DNA of 64,000 nt from Turnera subulata (GCA_028386065.3 JAKUCV010003124.1:62001-126000); one strand, 5' to 3'; positions 21,750-35,030 are shown, numbered from the stretch's first letter. The notes: generated from the sequence alone by a model not told the origin. Translations and numbers: made by a program.

Positions 21750-23169
21750 CCTAAGCATTGCCTCTCTAATTTGCATCCAACCCCGATCACATACTTTATT
21801 TATTTTGGGTGAGTCTCTTGTGCATACATAAAAATTTGAACCCCCTAAGCAACCTTATCACTTAACTAATCCCAAATTACTTTTAAGAATTGGTTTCTTT
21901 AATAAGTTTGTTTGACTACTGGGGGTTATGGGCAGCCAGTTTGGTTCCTCATATTAAATTCCAGAGGGAAAAGAATATAAAAAAGTAAACTAGAAGAATA
22001 GGCGTTTATGTTTCTTTTTTTTTTTAAAAAAAAACTGAGGGAAAAAGTGGTAGGAGCAGAGTGACTGACAAATTATATAATAAGAGGGTACTTTTACACT
22101 AATTTGCAGTATCCACAGACCCCATACCAGCCAATGACAATAGACCACCTTCAATCTCTCTCTCCTTTCAAGATTTTAACTAAAGCACAGATTCATTCCT
22201 TGAAGCTAGGTACCTTTGCCTTTTAATTTATTACTAGCTGGAGTTTCTGTTCTCTTCTTTGTTCAGAAAAGTTTTGTGTGCTCTTGTATTCACAGCAGCT
22301 ATACTCTTTTTTCATAGGCCTCCTTTCTTCTCTTTTTCTTTGTTGGCTGTCGCTCAGACCTCAAGGAAAAAGAAGAAGGAAGAGATCTTTTCCCAGCTTT
22401 TTTCGCTGCCTTCAACTTTCCCACAGAAATTCACTGCTTGGTCCTAAATCTCCTTTCACACTTGAGGTTTCTAGTTGCTGCCTTTTTTTGGGTTTTATCT
22501 TCTCTCAATTTTCCTTGCTTTATTTTCTTTCCTTTTTAGGATATCGTATGCATTGAAGCCTGCGAAGAAGACAAGTGATAGTCTTCAGTTGCAAGCTTTT
22601 ATCTTTCTGAAAATCCCTTTCAGTCTGTTTTGTTTCAGTTCCGTTCCTTGAAACTGTCTCTGATCGAGGCTTTGTCCTTCTTTGTTTTTCTATTTTCCTT
22701 GTCCAGAACAATTTTTCTTTTTTTAAAAAATGGTTTCAGATCTCGGCTATGATTAGTTACTGGCCTGGTTTAGAATTTAGATTAGAGTTTTTAGGCTTTT
22801 AGTTTTCTTATGTTAAATTTCCTTTGATTCTTAGAAGAAGAAGAAAAAAAAAGGCCAGTACTTTTTAAGATTCCTTAGGTGCATGACTACTCGGGAAAAG
22901 ATATTCTGATTCGCTGCAAATGCTTCTTCTTGATTTAACGCTGATATTTTGGTGGTGAAGTGAAACCTCAGCCTCTCTGCATTTTATCCTATCATCAGGG
23001 TTCTCCTCCTCCTAATTTACCCTGTTTCTCCTCTGTTCCACTGACTATCCGATCTTCTTCTTCTTCACTAGCCAAGCCAGGGAAGTCTTTTTCTTTTCTT
23101 TTTTTTTTTGGGAAGTTTGCTGCTGAAAATAGCACAGTTACGCTATATATATATGCTAGTTAATTAGCA
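21750..23169 (+). promoter_or_regulatory. Promoter and 5' leader region of the MYB gene
   Basis: Gene-free sequence upstream of the MYB start. A TATA-like AATTATATAATAAG lies near 22071 and CCAATGAC near 22132. From about 22150 the sequence is pyrimidine-rich and T-rich like a plant 5' leader. A short upstream frame of 12 codons starts at 22920. The exact transcription start and any leader intron cannot be fixed from sequence. Confidence 0.45.
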
Positions 23170-24594
23170 GTGGATGGAATGAAGTGGGAAATGGAAATTC
23201 TATCGCCAGCTGCATCTTATGTTTCAAGCAGGAATTGGGTAATAGAAGAGGGCGGGAACACTAAATGGACAGCTGCAGAGAACAAGATCTTTGAGAATGC
23301 ACTTGCAGTCTACGACAAGGACACTCCTGATAGATGGCACAAGGTGGCTGCTATGATTCCCGGGAAGACTGTAGGAGATGTGATAAAGCAGTACAAAGAG
23401 TTGGAGCTTGATGTAAGCTACATAGAGGCTGGGTTGATTCCAGTTCCTGGTTATAGTACCTCCCCTTTTACGTTGGATTTGATTAGCGGTAATGGCTATG
23501 ATGGTTTCAAACAGTCCTTCGGGATAGGAGGGAAAAGATCTTCCTCAGCCCGCCCTGCTGATCAGGAGAGGAAGAAAGGAGTTCCCTGGACGGAGGAGGA
23601 ACATAAGTAAGTGTGCTTAATTTCATGCATATATGTATATATACATATGTTGCATGTGTTTCATGTTCTTGGAAAGTCTTTGTTTAATTTAATCCTTAAT
23701 TGTACTCGACTGTGGTACATACATAATTGTTGTACTTGCAACAGTTATGATGAATGCTAGGTTTAGGGGTTTCTTTAACTGCCCTGGGTTTTGATTTTGA
23801 GGGTTATGCATTTTAATATAGTGTCTCGGAACAATTGCTATTGGTGAACAAGCTATTTTGGTCCGTTTGAGGGAATTTATTCTACAAGGAAAGCATGATT
23901 GTACTGGACTCGTTAATTTAATTCATGTATGCATTTTATATCTGCAACTTGCACTGGAGAGGTTTCTTTTCAAAATTCAATGGCGATATATACATCATAT
24001 CATACTCGTCTTAATCAGAATTTAAACAGATAGATTTGTTGTTAATTTGTTGATAGCTGCTTGCAATTAACAAGTCCGTATGTTGTTGAGTGCAGGCTGT
24101 TTCTAATGGGCTTGAAAAAGTACGGCAAGGGGGATTGGAGGAACATATCACGCAATTTTGTCATAACTAGAACACCAACACAGGTGGCTAGTCATGCACA
24201 AAAGTACTTTATCAGGCAGCTATCAGGAGGGAAAGATAAGAGAAGAGCAAGCATTCACGACATAACAACTGTCAACCTGAATGAAACAAGAACTCCATCA
24301 CCAGACAACAACGAAAGACACTCACCCGACCAGTCTACTGCAGTGCTTGCTCAGCAACCCAATTCCCCTGCAGGCATGTCGAGAACACAGTTTCATTGGA
24401 ATCAACCCAGCGGTGGAACAAGCACGGGTTTCAATTCAACATTGCATGGAAATATGTTGATGCCTGATTCTGCATGTTATGACATTAACTCATATGGTCT
24501 TAAAATGCAAGGCCAGCATCTGCATAGTTATACGGGTCCTCATCAAAGTTGGGCATTTCAGATGCAGTCAGGCCAACATTACCCTCATGGATGA
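23170..24594 (+). CDS. DIVARICATA-type MYB transcription factor (two exons)
   Basis: Exon 1 is 23170-23606 and exon 2 is 24096-24594. The intron (23607-24095) has GTAAGT at its start and TGCAG at its end, and the join restores [14 protein letters not shown]. The product is 311 residues. Residues about 31-78 form a first SANT/MYB repeat ([35 protein letters not shown]). Residues about 137-187 form the second repeat ([15 protein letters not shown]) with the SHAQKYF signature at 178-184. Between them is the family's GLIPVPGY segment. The C-terminus is rich in Gln, Asn and Ser. DIVARICATA-like proteins are nuclear DNA-binding regulators of development and stress responses. Start choice follows the first ATG; M4 is an alternative. 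Confidence 0.95.
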
Positions 24595-25270
24595 GAGCCT
24601 AGCTAATTGTTCTTTTTTTTTTTTTTGGTTTCTTTTAGTACTTAACGCCTTTCAATTTTTAGTTTTTTTTTGGGGGGTGGGGGGGATTGGCTTTGTCTGC
24701 CGTGTATAAATGCATGCCATCATCATCAAGAACTGGAGTCTAGTCTGGGGCTATATCACTTGAAAATGGGAGGGACAGGATTCTGTTCTTGCTGGGAATT
24801 TTTGAATGTCCTGATGATGAATCGTGAAACTGGGATGGAAGATTCTGAAACACGGATTATATCATCTCCTTGTTAAAAGATGACAAGCTCTGTAATCTAG
24901 GGAGTGGAGTGGGGGAGCTTATCCATCCATCTGCCCGGGCATTGGGAATGTGATCTACGGATGCACATATTGTTTATTGTTTTTTACTAGAAGAGTAGAG
25001 CAAAATCATCTTTGCCCCATTGTCTTTGATACCTTCGAATTTGATGATGGTTCGGTTCCTCCAATCCAAGATAAGATTATACAACTAAAGAATGAAGAAA
25101 GTGATTGGTTGGTGTCAATAAGCAGGCATATGGAATTCCGAGTTCACGTGGAGAGTAGAGATAAAAGAACCAACATGGTAAGCATCTTCAATTATGTGTT
25201 GAAAGCTTGGCATGTTTAGACTTTTAGACCCATTTGTACGAATGGTTGATGTACTCTAATAAAAAAGGCT
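24595..25270 (+). other. 3' untranslated region of the MYB gene
   Basis: T-rich sequence after the stop, with an AATAAAAAAG poly(A)-type signal near 25258. No other gene is visible. The transcript end is not determined. Confidence 0.5.
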
Positions 25271-27039
25271 ACGAATACTCTCATGTTTTTAGAGTATATT
25301 TCTTCCCTTTTCTTTTTTTAGTACAGCCATGTGTCATGAGTGTGAAACTATTGATTTCGCTACTTTCATTCATGTGATGTGTGACTAATCTTGTACTATT
25401 GATCGACTTGAAGTTTTGGGCGGAAATCACTATGAGGAGGCATATATAGGAAAGACTTTATATTGGTTTCACCTTTATTTTACTTATATAGTAACTGGAT
25501 CATAACAAAGCTGCTGCAAGCTATACCTAAAATAAAAAATTTCAAGAGGCCGTTAAACTTAAAGGTGTGTTGCTTGCTTATTTTTTTCGGCACCTGTAGG
25601 TAGTATGGTTCATGAAGAATCTTTTTTGTGCATTAACTCTTCCGCTAGGGCAAGTCCATATTATGACACGAGGATTAAAGTTGAACAGTATGGGTAGGAC
25701 AACTAAGTAAACCGAACCCTCGTATTTTATTGGCTGACTCGCACAAGAATATAGTAATGTTTGTACTTCACCCAGTAAAAAGTAATCCAATTAAGAGTAA
25801 TTAAATCTTCTTGTTACTAATCATTTATTTGTGCACCCAAAACTGGTCTTGTTGACTGCCCTTGACGGTCAATAGTTGAAGCTGAGTCTGGATTCCACTT
25901 CAATTCAAGTTTCACACTTCTTCACTCGGTTGGATTCCTTTCTTCCCCTTGTTTAATCTTCTTTCTCTTTCGATTATTTTAATTTCAAGTTGTTTTAACA
26001 ATCCCTTTGGTGCATTTTGTTTTCCTTGAGATTATCTTTTCGGCATATGTGCCTAATATGGATCCTCTAGGAAACAAAAAAGGCTTCGCCTTAACAACAA
26101 TAATTTAAATTTCCTCAAAAGAAAACAACAATAATTTAAATTGCCTATATATACAAAAGAATTGGATTGAGGTTATAAGTGAGATTACACGTTTCTTTTT
26201 GTAATGCAATCGAGTAACCTGCTTCTATATATTTTTGTCTTCTAGTTATCTACCTGGATTGAGGTCAATGAGATTACACGTTTATTATGTAATCGCTACT
26301 ACAACCTCCTGTTTTTGATTGTGTCTCTTTCTTGTATGTGATCGTCGATGCTTGTTAGCAGAACTTCTTCAGCTACATACAAATACATTAATGCAATAAT
26401 GTCCCATTGACACAGTTTGATGATGAAAGAAGCAGCATTGATTTCCTGTTGCTCAAAGTAAGCTCCAAACAGAGAAATAAACATCATTATTATTCCACTG
26501 TTATCCCAATCAGAATCAGAAGTTTGTGTTATGAACCTATTGAAGGAGACAAACTGTCTAAAGCTTTTCGCAAAGGTGGAAAGGGTACGTACCCTTTTGC
26601 CTTTACCTAAAACTATTCTAAGCTTGCATTATTGTTATTATTATTTTCTTCATTTGTTTATCTGCAAAGTGAGTATGGAGGGAGATTCTCTTTTGGTGGG
26701 GAATTTTCGATTGACCTCAAAGTTATCCTTCACTCTTTCACATAGAAAGAATCTAGGTGCTAATTGGCCGGTGTTGTAAGCCAATGATTTACCATCAAAT
26801 ACGACAACTTAGGTATGATGATTACTATTATATCCAGGAATTTTCAAGTAAGCTGATCACTCCTTTCCAGCCATCAAGTTTGGTCGAAAATCTTGTTTCT
26901 CCTCTCTTTTCTTTTCTATTTTTTTTTTTTAGGTTTGGTTCCATGTTTCTACTCCTCTTTCTTGTACACAGAATCTTCTATTGATTCAATCGTAGTAGTG
27001 ATAGACAGATAGATGATTTATCACCTTTCACCACCATAT
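25271..27039. other. Gene-free intergenic region
   Basis: AT-rich DNA between the MYB gene and the LINE. Short frames in all phases have no recognisable motif. A GAGATTACACGTTT segment recurs (about 26182 and 26270), but I see no complete repeat unit. Confidence 0.5.
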
Positions 27040-27115
27040 AAATAAAGCAGCAGGAACCGTGCTCTTGATAAAAAAAAAAAAAATTTCTTTTGCTCTGACC
27101 GCTCTCTAGAAAACT

Positions 27116-28948
27116 ATGTCTCAGCCCCAAGAAGGCAAACGAGCCGTGCCATCCACCGTCATTAAATCCACAAATCTGGCTGAAATTGCAGAGAACCGGA
27201 GCACTAAAAAGGTGAGATTGAGAGAGGAAGACCCACCGGATCCAGGAACTGAGGACTTTCCCATGGTGGATCTAGGCCCTAGCTACAAGGACATGCTAGC
27301 GGGAGGGGAGCCGAGGGGCATGGAGGATGACGCCTGCTTTGATGAGGATGAACCTGCATATGAGGAAGGCGACATCAAGGTTGTGGAGGGTGAGAACGGG
27401 CCAGAGGTACAGCTGACCGAGTCCTTCGTCTCCCGACTTCAGAAACCATGGCAAAGAGCTGCTATCTTGAAGGTTATGGGAAGGAACGTGGGCTATCAAA
27501 CATTCAAAACCAAGCTTCAGCTGCAGTGGAAACCAACAGGTCCGTACCAGATCATTGACCTTGAAAACAATTATTTTGTTGCCAGATTTGTTAACTCCAT
27601 TGATTATGAGAACGTACTACTAAACGGCCCTTGGTCGGTTTATGGCCATGCTGTCTATGTCCAACCATGGTCCGATGATTTCCGGCCGACTAAGGATACT
27701 ATTAAGAATGTGGCAGTCTGGATCCGGTTCCCAGATTATCCCTTGGGGAGATATCACTCCCGGATTCTTCGAACACTAAGGGACTTGGTGGGGCGTACTG
27801 TGAAAATTGACTCCAATACAGCTAAATCCAAGCGGGGGAAATTTGCAAAGGTGGCAGTGGCCATCGACGTTACAAAGCCCCTGAAGGACACAGTCACTCT
27901 ACAGGGCGAAACCATCAAGGTATGTTATGAGGGCTTACCTCCGGTATGTCATTTTTGTGGCTTGATAGGACATGAAGATGCTGGTTGCCCTTCTGTCAAT
28001 CACCAATCCGCAGAACATGCCCAAGGCTTAGAAACAAATCTGTCCCACTCTTCAGCTGCATCTACACACCTAGTCCAACCTCAAGTGTAGGAAGCGCCAT
28101 CGCATCCACCAAAGAAGATTGGTGAGTGGGTGAATGTACCTATCCGGGCGCGTCGCCCTCCCAGAAGGAACCCAGAACCTCAAGTGCTTCACCCGACATC
28201 ACGTGGGGGAACAAGTGACAACAGGTATGCTGCCCTTGCTGACTCAGATATCTCCAATCCCTTCTTACCCACCCCGTCTGCCTACCAGGCCCGACCCTCA
28301 CCAAGCCCACCTCTAAGCTTTAACACCCTAAACTTCAAGTCTCAACCTAAACACATAAACAAGAAAGGGCCTATTTCACGTAAGACCCAAGACCCCAAGA
28401 AGAACGCTTCATCACCGACACCCCAAAAATCCAACTCACCTCAGGCACAATCCACACGTACTCCCTTGAAGGACATCTCTAACTCTTTTGAGCATGTCCC
28501 CAGACCATCTCCCTTAGAATCTAAGTTCCTCACACCAATTCCCTCCAAAGCATCTTCCTCTAAAATGCACAACACCCATACTGTGATCAATTTGGAGGAG
28601 TCACAACATGCCACTATTGTCACTCTAACCCCTCAACCTACCATAGGCTATCGCAAGCCCGCTATCCCAGAACAACAATTTTACACCCAGCCAACCAGAA
28701 AACAATCCACTACATTACCCCTTAGTTCCCCAGACCCAGGAGACCTAATCCCACCAGTAACTAATCCCAACCCTCCAGCACCAAACCAACCCCTATTACG
28801 CAGCAATCTGGGAGATACCACTAATGATCCAGGTGGAACCAACTTCCCAATGGACTGCGAAGGAGAAAACAGCAAGGGCAATGATGATGTTGACATGGAC
28901 ATATCTGAAGAGATGAGCACTGAAAGTGCAATCCCTTCTCCACTTTAA
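27116..28948 (+). pseudogene. LINE ORF1 (RNA-binding, DUF4283 and CCHC)
   Basis: Frame of 611 codons including the terminal stop, with one internal TAG at 28088-28090. Residues about 100-260 match the DUF4283 domain of plant LINEs (NYFVARFVNSIDYENVLLNG, WIRFPDYPLGRY), followed by the zinc knuckle CHFCGLIGHEDAGC near residue 280. The C-terminal third is Pro/Ser/Asn-rich, low in complexity. ORF1 proteins bind the element's RNA. The sequence stays in frame through the stop, so the damage is a point mutation. Confidence 0.9.
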
Positions 28949-28955
28949 TTCTTCC

Positions 28956-31900
28956 ATGACGATTATTTTGACGTGGAATTGTTAGGGTGCTGGCAAAAAT
29001 CAGTTTCCCAGAATGATGAAAGAACTGAAGAGAGTGTGGAGACCTGATGTGGCAGTCATTGTAGGGCCCCGAATTAGTGGACGTACAGCAAATAGGATCA
29101 TTACCAGGCTTGGGTATAGGAACTCGCATAGAGTGGATGCTAGGGGCTTTTCTGGAGGGATCTGGACCCTCTGGGACAGCATTAATGTGGATATTTCAGT
29201 AATCCATAACCATACCCAATTTATTCACCTTAGAGTGACTGTCAATGGTGAAACGTTTTTATTTACAGCAGTATATGCCTCACCTCAAGAAAAGTGGAGG
29301 CGCTTTTTATGGGATAATCTCATTGCTTTGGCACCGATGATCACTGAACCTTGGTTAATCGGGGGTGACTTTAATGCAGTACTAGCAGGCAATGAGAGAC
29401 TCAATAAATGGGGCCAACCTGGACGCCCCAATACCTTGTTTCAATAAATGCTTTTTTACATCGGCTTAGTGGATTTGGGTTTCACCGGACAACAGTTCAC
29501 ATGGAAGAGTGGGTGTCGGCAAGCCAGAATTGACAGATTCTTATGCAATAGTGCCTGCTTGGATCACTTCCCTAAATCAGCAGTTTTTCACTTACCCAGG
29601 ACATGCTCGGATCATTGTCCCATAGTCTGTCGCCTAGTAACCTCTTCCCCATTTCAAAAAAATCCCCCCGATTTCAAATTCCAAGCAGCTTGGCTCGCTC
29701 ATCCGGACTTTGAGAAAATGGTGAAAGAATCATGGCAGGAGCATCCGATCCTCTTGACACAGATTGACCACTTCACTCACAAGGCAGAAGCGTGGAATAA
29801 AACGGTGTTTGGGCATATCCTGCACCGAAAGCAGAGGCTGACATCAAGGATTGGTGGCATTCAAAAATTTTTATCTCATCGTCCTTCTCGATTCTTATCC
29901 AATATTGAGACTGAATTACGAAAGGAGTTGGACGAGTTGTTAGCCCAAGTGGAACTATTTTGGTTCCAGAAATCCAGGAGCCAGTAGATTACTGCAGGGG
30001 ATCGAAACACAAATTTTTTCCACAAAACCACCCTAATTAGAAGAAAGAAGAATCGGGTCTTGGCTCTCAAGAACCAGTATGGCGCTTGGGTCACAGGTCA
30101 TGAAGCTATTATGAGATTGGCACTCGAGCACTACTCGAATCTGTTTCAGGAAGAGGTGGCTGATCGCAGACCGAATTTTGTGACCACCAGATTTCCATTA
30201 AGGCCTGTCATTGAGATGAAATCGCTACAGGATCCGTTCTCTTCCGAAGAAGTCAAAACCTGTCTACTCCTTATGGGTCCCTTAAAAGCCCCTGGACCCG
30301 ACGGCGTTCATGCCAAATTCTTCCAGTCCCAATGGGCCACCATGGGAGGGAGAATCTGTGATTTTATCAAACGAGTCTTTCAACAAGGGCACTGGGAATC
30401 TTCCCTCAACAAAACCTCCATTGTTTTAATCGCAAAAATAGAGACTCCTGAGACTTTAGTGCAATTTAGGCCCATTGGGCTCTGCAATGTAGTATACAAG
30501 TTGATAACAAAGATTGTGGTGGAACGCATCAAACCTATTCTACCTTCTCTAGTTGCACAAAACCAAAGCAGCTTTGTCCCAGGAAGGCACATAACTGACA
30601 ATATTGTCATAGTCCAGGAGGCAATGCACACTATGCACCGCAAGAAAGGGAATACCGGTGTCATGGCTATAAAAGTGGACCTTGAGAAAGCCTATGACCG
30701 ACTCAATTGGTCCTTCATTAAAGATACCCTACAATTGGCAGGCTTTCCCAGCGCCCTATGTAGTTTGGTTATGCGGTGCATCACGACATCTTCCTTGAAG
30801 ATTGTTCTTAATGGTGATGCTACTGATTTCTTTTCACCCACCAGAGGCATAAGACAGGGTGACCCTCTCTCCCCTTACATTTTTGTGCTTTGTTTGGAGA
30901 GATTGGGTCACCTTATTCAACTTGAGGTGGACTCAGTAAGGTGGAAACCGATCTTTCTAAGCATGGGGGGCCCTGGGATCTCACATGTGTTTTTTGCCGA
31001 TGACCTTGTGCTATTTGCTGAAGCAAGCAGGGAGCAAGTGAAGGTCATTAAAGGGTGCTTAGATACATTCTGTGCCATGTCTGGGCAGAAGGTTAGTGGC
31101 CCCAAAACCAAGATTTTCTGTTCATGCAACACTGACCCGAACCTGGCCCAGCAGATTAATGATAACTTTGGATTTGGGCTGACTACGGACTTGGGTAGAT
31201 ACCTTGGCGTTCCAATGATCCATCAAAGGATTTCCAAGAATACATACTCCTACATCTTGGAGAAGGCTCAAAGCAGGCTTAGTGGGTGGAAAGCGAGTCA
31301 ACTCTCCTTAGCGGGACGCATTACCCTTACAAAGTCTGTTCTCTCAGCCTTGCCACTTTATGCAATGCAGACTGTCTTTCTTCCATGGAGCCTGTGTGAC
31401 AACTTGGACCGAATTTGTAGAAATTTCATTTGGGGGAACCTTCAGGGGCAACGTAAGCTACATCCCACTAAATGGGAAACTGTCTGCTCACCAAAGGAGC
31501 AAGGGGGACTTGGAGTACGAGCAAATAGGGTGACAAATAATGCCTTACTCATCAAAATGGCATGGCGGTTGCTCACATCACCAGATGACCTTTGGGCTAG
31601 AGTAATGCGAGCTAAGTACCTGAGGGGTCAGGCTGGCATTCCTACTGTTTTGAAACCGGCTGCGGGCTCTCTGTTATGGAGGGCCATTTGTGGAGTTTGG
31701 TCTAGGATGCTCGAGGGCATTGGTTGGTCGCTTGGGGATGGTCGGTTAGTACGATTTTGGAGGGACTGCTGGGTTGAGCCGGGTTTGAAGCTTATAGATG
31801 AAACTCGACAGAATGTACCGGCGGCCCTTATTGATCTGCCCGTAGTGAACTTTGTCACTGAAACAAGCATATGGGATTGGGACCTCCTAGATCTTTATCT

Positions 31901-33090
31901 TCCTCCCGCTATTTCGCAAAAACTTTTGGCTATTCTCCCTGCAAATGACCATCGGGGAGAGGATCGATTAAAGTGGATAATAGAGCCGAAGGGGAGTTTC
32001 TCCTTGAAGACTGCAACTGAACTGTTAGCTGAGGGGCCTACGGGACAGCGTGATCAATTGTGGAAAATCATATGGAGGTGGAAAGGTCCACTCAGGATTT
32101 GCGCCTTCCTTTGGTTACTGGGTCATGAGCGTTTGGTTACCAACCAACTTCGTTTTGAGAGGCATCTCTCCCCCACCCCCATGTGCTCGTGCTGTGAGGA
32201 GGAGCAAGAAATATGTCTACATGCCCTGAGAGATTGCAAAGCTGCAAGGAAAATTTGGAGGGAGGTGGTTCCTACCAATCGCCTCACGGATTTTTTCGAC
32301 ATGGGCATCTACGAATGGTTAAGCTCTAACCAATAAATTTCGGAGCCCTCCATTGATGGTGTACAGTGGTGCACACTCTTTGCAACTTCCTGCTGGAAGA
32401 TGTGGAATTGGCGAAACAAGGCCATCTTCGAAACAGACTTTATTGAAGACCAGAATCCAGTCCGGTCCATCTGCCATCTTGCTCATGAATTCACATCATC
32501 TGCTGCACTGCAGGATAAGCTGGTAAACCAAAGGGGACCTCCATCTTCTAGCCTTACAAGTTGGGCCCCTCCCCCAACCAGATGGCTGAAACTAAACACT
32601 GACGGGTCAATGATTCCACAAGCAAATAGAGCCGCGGCTGGCAGTGTGCTGCGAAACTCAGATGGATCTTGGGTTTCTGTTGAACTTGGGATCATGCTCA
32701 CCACTACAAGCAGAGCTCTGGGGCATATTCACAGGGCTGAAATTAGCTTGGAGCATCCAATGCAAAAAGCTGGAATTAGAAGTCGATTCCTTAATTGCTG
32801 TTGAGTGGATTACTTCCGACTTGGAACCAGATTTAGAGCTAGACAATGTGGTTAAAGAGATCAAGACCTTGCTTGCCAAAGATTGGTCTGTAAACATTTC
32901 TTTTGCGAATAGAATGGCGAACATGTGTGCTGATCAGCTCGCTAAAAGTGCTTATCACCACAACATGGGGCTAACTATTCTACATTGTCCACCTGCTGAT
33001 GTGCAGGATATTTTATCTCATTTTATCTCAAGATTCGCGAGGCGCTACCTGGCCTTTGCGAACTGCTGTATTTCTAGTTTGATTTTATGA
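28956..33090 (+). pseudogene. LINE ORF2 (endonuclease, reverse transcriptase, RNase H)
   Basis: ORF2 starts 7 bases after the ORF1 stop. The endonuclease begins TIILTWNC and has GGDFNAVL and SDHCPIV motifs. The reverse transcriptase (about 30280-31070) has KAPGPDG, RPIGLCNVVYK, RQGDPLSPYIF and the catalytic FADDLVLF. A zinc-like CSCCEEEQEICLHALRDC follows near 32190. An RNase H domain at 32590-32950 has LNTDGS, AELWG, EVDS and ADQLAK. In-frame stops lie at 28983, 29445, 29985 and 32334, and one frameshift at about 32690-32705. All else remains in one frame. Confidence 0.92.
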
Positions 33091-33133
33091 ATGCAAATCT
33101 CCCTATTACCAAAAAAAAAAAATAAAGCAGCAG

Positions 33134-33890
33134 TGATCACTAACATCACCGCAATGCTGAACCTTTTTTTTTTTAATGTACAAAAAGTTTACGATAAAGA
33201 CTTGACCCTACAACTTAATTCCTCTTTGATTTTTGTTGATGCTAAATTCCTCCTTTATTAGCATTCTTAGCTTTTCAAAGAGCCACCTTTAAGCTGAATG
33301 CCATAGCTAGAGTTAAGAATAGGTGTAAGATACCATTACAAATGATTCGGGAATTAATTGACGGGTTCTCCTCAATTATTTTCGTTTTCATTTTCATTTT
33401 CATTCATTTTGTTGATTTGCTCATTCATAAATGATAATTCCTGAGACAGAAGTTTAGAAAACTTGCCAAATTAAAAAATTTTCAGTTGATAATCATAGTT
33501 CAAGACAAAAAAGTGTTAAGAATATAACAAATATCAAAATTTATGGCCCACTGTTCCGCCGTGATTAATTTCCTAGGGCCTGTTTTAATAGTTTGGGGAC
33601 AAGATAACTATTTTCGATTCCTAAATCTTTACATCATTCACAATTAAGTCTTGTATCTTTTAAAAAATACCAGTTGAATCATTCCATTTATTAGTTACAA
33701 CAAATAAGTCTTAACTTTATTTTTTGTCAAGTCCTTCTATTAATTCTAAATTTTATGCAAACTTCAGAGTTAAAGCAAAAAAAACTCCTTGAACAAAAGA
33801 AATCGAGATAGAAGTACCATAAACTATTATTTTCTTTTAAGAAATACTAAATCATAAAATATAAAAAAATATTAAATCTTAAAAAAATTA
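33134..33890. other. Gene-free AT-rich region
   Basis: Host-type AT-rich DNA after the LINE. No gene, RNA or complete repeat is visible. Confidence 0.5.
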
Positions 33891-34500
33891 TAAATTATAA
33901 ATTTTTAAAACCTAACCTTAAAATCTTAAAATCCTAAAACTTTAAACTCTTAAATCCTAAATCCTAAAATTTTAAAATCCTAAACCCTAAAAATCTAGAA
34001 TCATAAACCCTAAACCTAAAATTGTAAACCTTAAAACATTAATGCTTGAACCATAAAACCTTAAAACCCTCCAATCCTAAACCCTAAATACCAAATCGTA
34101 AAACTTAAAATTCTAAACCCTAAAATAGTAAACAAAAAATCCTAAATCCTAAAACCATAATTACAAAATCATAATTCTTAAAACATTAAACCCTAAAACC
34201 CTAAATCTTAGTGGCCAAATCCTAAACCTTAAACCCCAAAATTCTAAATCCTTAAATATTAAACCCTAAATTCTAAAATCTTAAACCCCGAAAATCTAAA
34301 AGTCTAAGCCCTAAAACACTAATCATAAACCTTAAACCCTAAATCCTAAATCTTAAAACCCTAAAATCTTAAAGCCCAAAAGCCTAAACCCTAAAATCCT
34401 AAAACCTAGACCCTAAAACCTTAAAATCCTAAATCATAAATTCTTAAACCCTAAATCCTAAATAACTAAATCTAAAATTCTAAACCCTAAAATGAAAAGC
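33890..34500 (+). repeat. Degenerate telomere-like tract, CCCTAAA strand
   Basis: Dense variants of AAACCCTAAATCC, with about a dozen or more exact CCCTAAA heptamers among many AACCTTAAA and ATCCTAAA variants. Units are 7-8 bp but irregular. It is an old interstitial telomere-like or simple-sequence array. Confidence 0.8.
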
Positions 34501-34529
34501 CCCAAATAAAAAGATTCATAAGCTAAATT

Positions 34530-35030
34530 TAGAATTTCGGAGTTTTAAGGCTATTAGAATTCACCTATTATAAACTTTTCTATTTCAGACTTTATATTTT
34601 AAAGTTTAGAAATTTATGATTTATGATTTTAAGGTGTAAAATTTAGAGTTCATGGATTTTTTTTTTCTACAGAAGAGTTCATGGATTTAAGAATTATAAA
34701 TTTAGGGATTTTAGGTTTTTAGGTTTAGGATTTAAAAGTTTAAACGGTTTAGAAGTTAGGTTCAATGATTTTAAGATTTAGGGTTTATGGTTTATAATTT
34801 AGGGATTAGGTGTTATGGTTACGGGTTAGAATTTTAGAGTTTAGGGATATTAGACAACTATTAGGATTTTTTTTTGTATTTAGGACTTTGCATTTTAAGG
34901 TTTAAAGTTTTAGGATTAGGATTTGAAGATTGAGGATTTAGGGTTTAGGATTTAGAAATTTAGGACTTTTAGGTTTTAGGGTTGAAAATTTTTTAAGTTT
35001 ATAGGATTTTTTTAAAAAATAAAAAGTTTA
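34530..35030 (-). repeat. Degenerate telomere-like tract, opposite strand
   Basis: The same heptamer family occurs as TTTAGGG, TTTAGGATT and GTTTAGG variants, so the array changes strand near 34510. It contains a tiny T-rich insertion at 34660-34673 with a 15-bp duplication. Confidence 0.75.
34660..34673 (-). mobile_element. Candidate micro-retroposon with 15-bp duplication
   Basis: AGAGTTCATGGATTT occurs at 34645-34659 and 34674-34688, separated by a short T-run followed by CTACAGA. On the - strand this is a few bases plus an A-tail between direct repeats, as left by an extremely 5'-truncated LINE or SINE. Replication slippage is an alternative. Confidence 0.45.

Larger units (their letters stand above)
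27054..33119 (+). mobile_element. Full-length L1-type LINE, inactivated
   Basis: A 6.07-kb unit with two reading frames in the LINE order, ending in an A-run at 33111-33119. It is flanked by the perfect 14-bp direct repeat AAATAAAGCAGCAG at 27040-27053 and 33120-33133. ORF1 has a DUF4283-type domain and a CCHC knuckle; ORF2 has endonuclease, reverse transcriptase and an RNase H domain. The start is intact, with a 62-bp leader before ORF1. In-frame stops break both frames, so it cannot move by itself now. Confidence 0.95.

Noticed and set aside
24670..24876. Small frame after the MYB gene
   Set aside because: It lies in the 3' untranslated region and begins in a G-run; no similarity is recognised.
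25578..27000. Possible gene in the gap between the MYB gene and the LINE
   Set aside because: Only short frames in AT-rich sequence, with no splice-linked domain that I could assemble.
33890..35030. Relic of a head-to-head telomere fusion
   Set aside because: The strand order is CCCTAAA then TTTAGGG, the opposite of a fusion junction, and units are highly degenerate.
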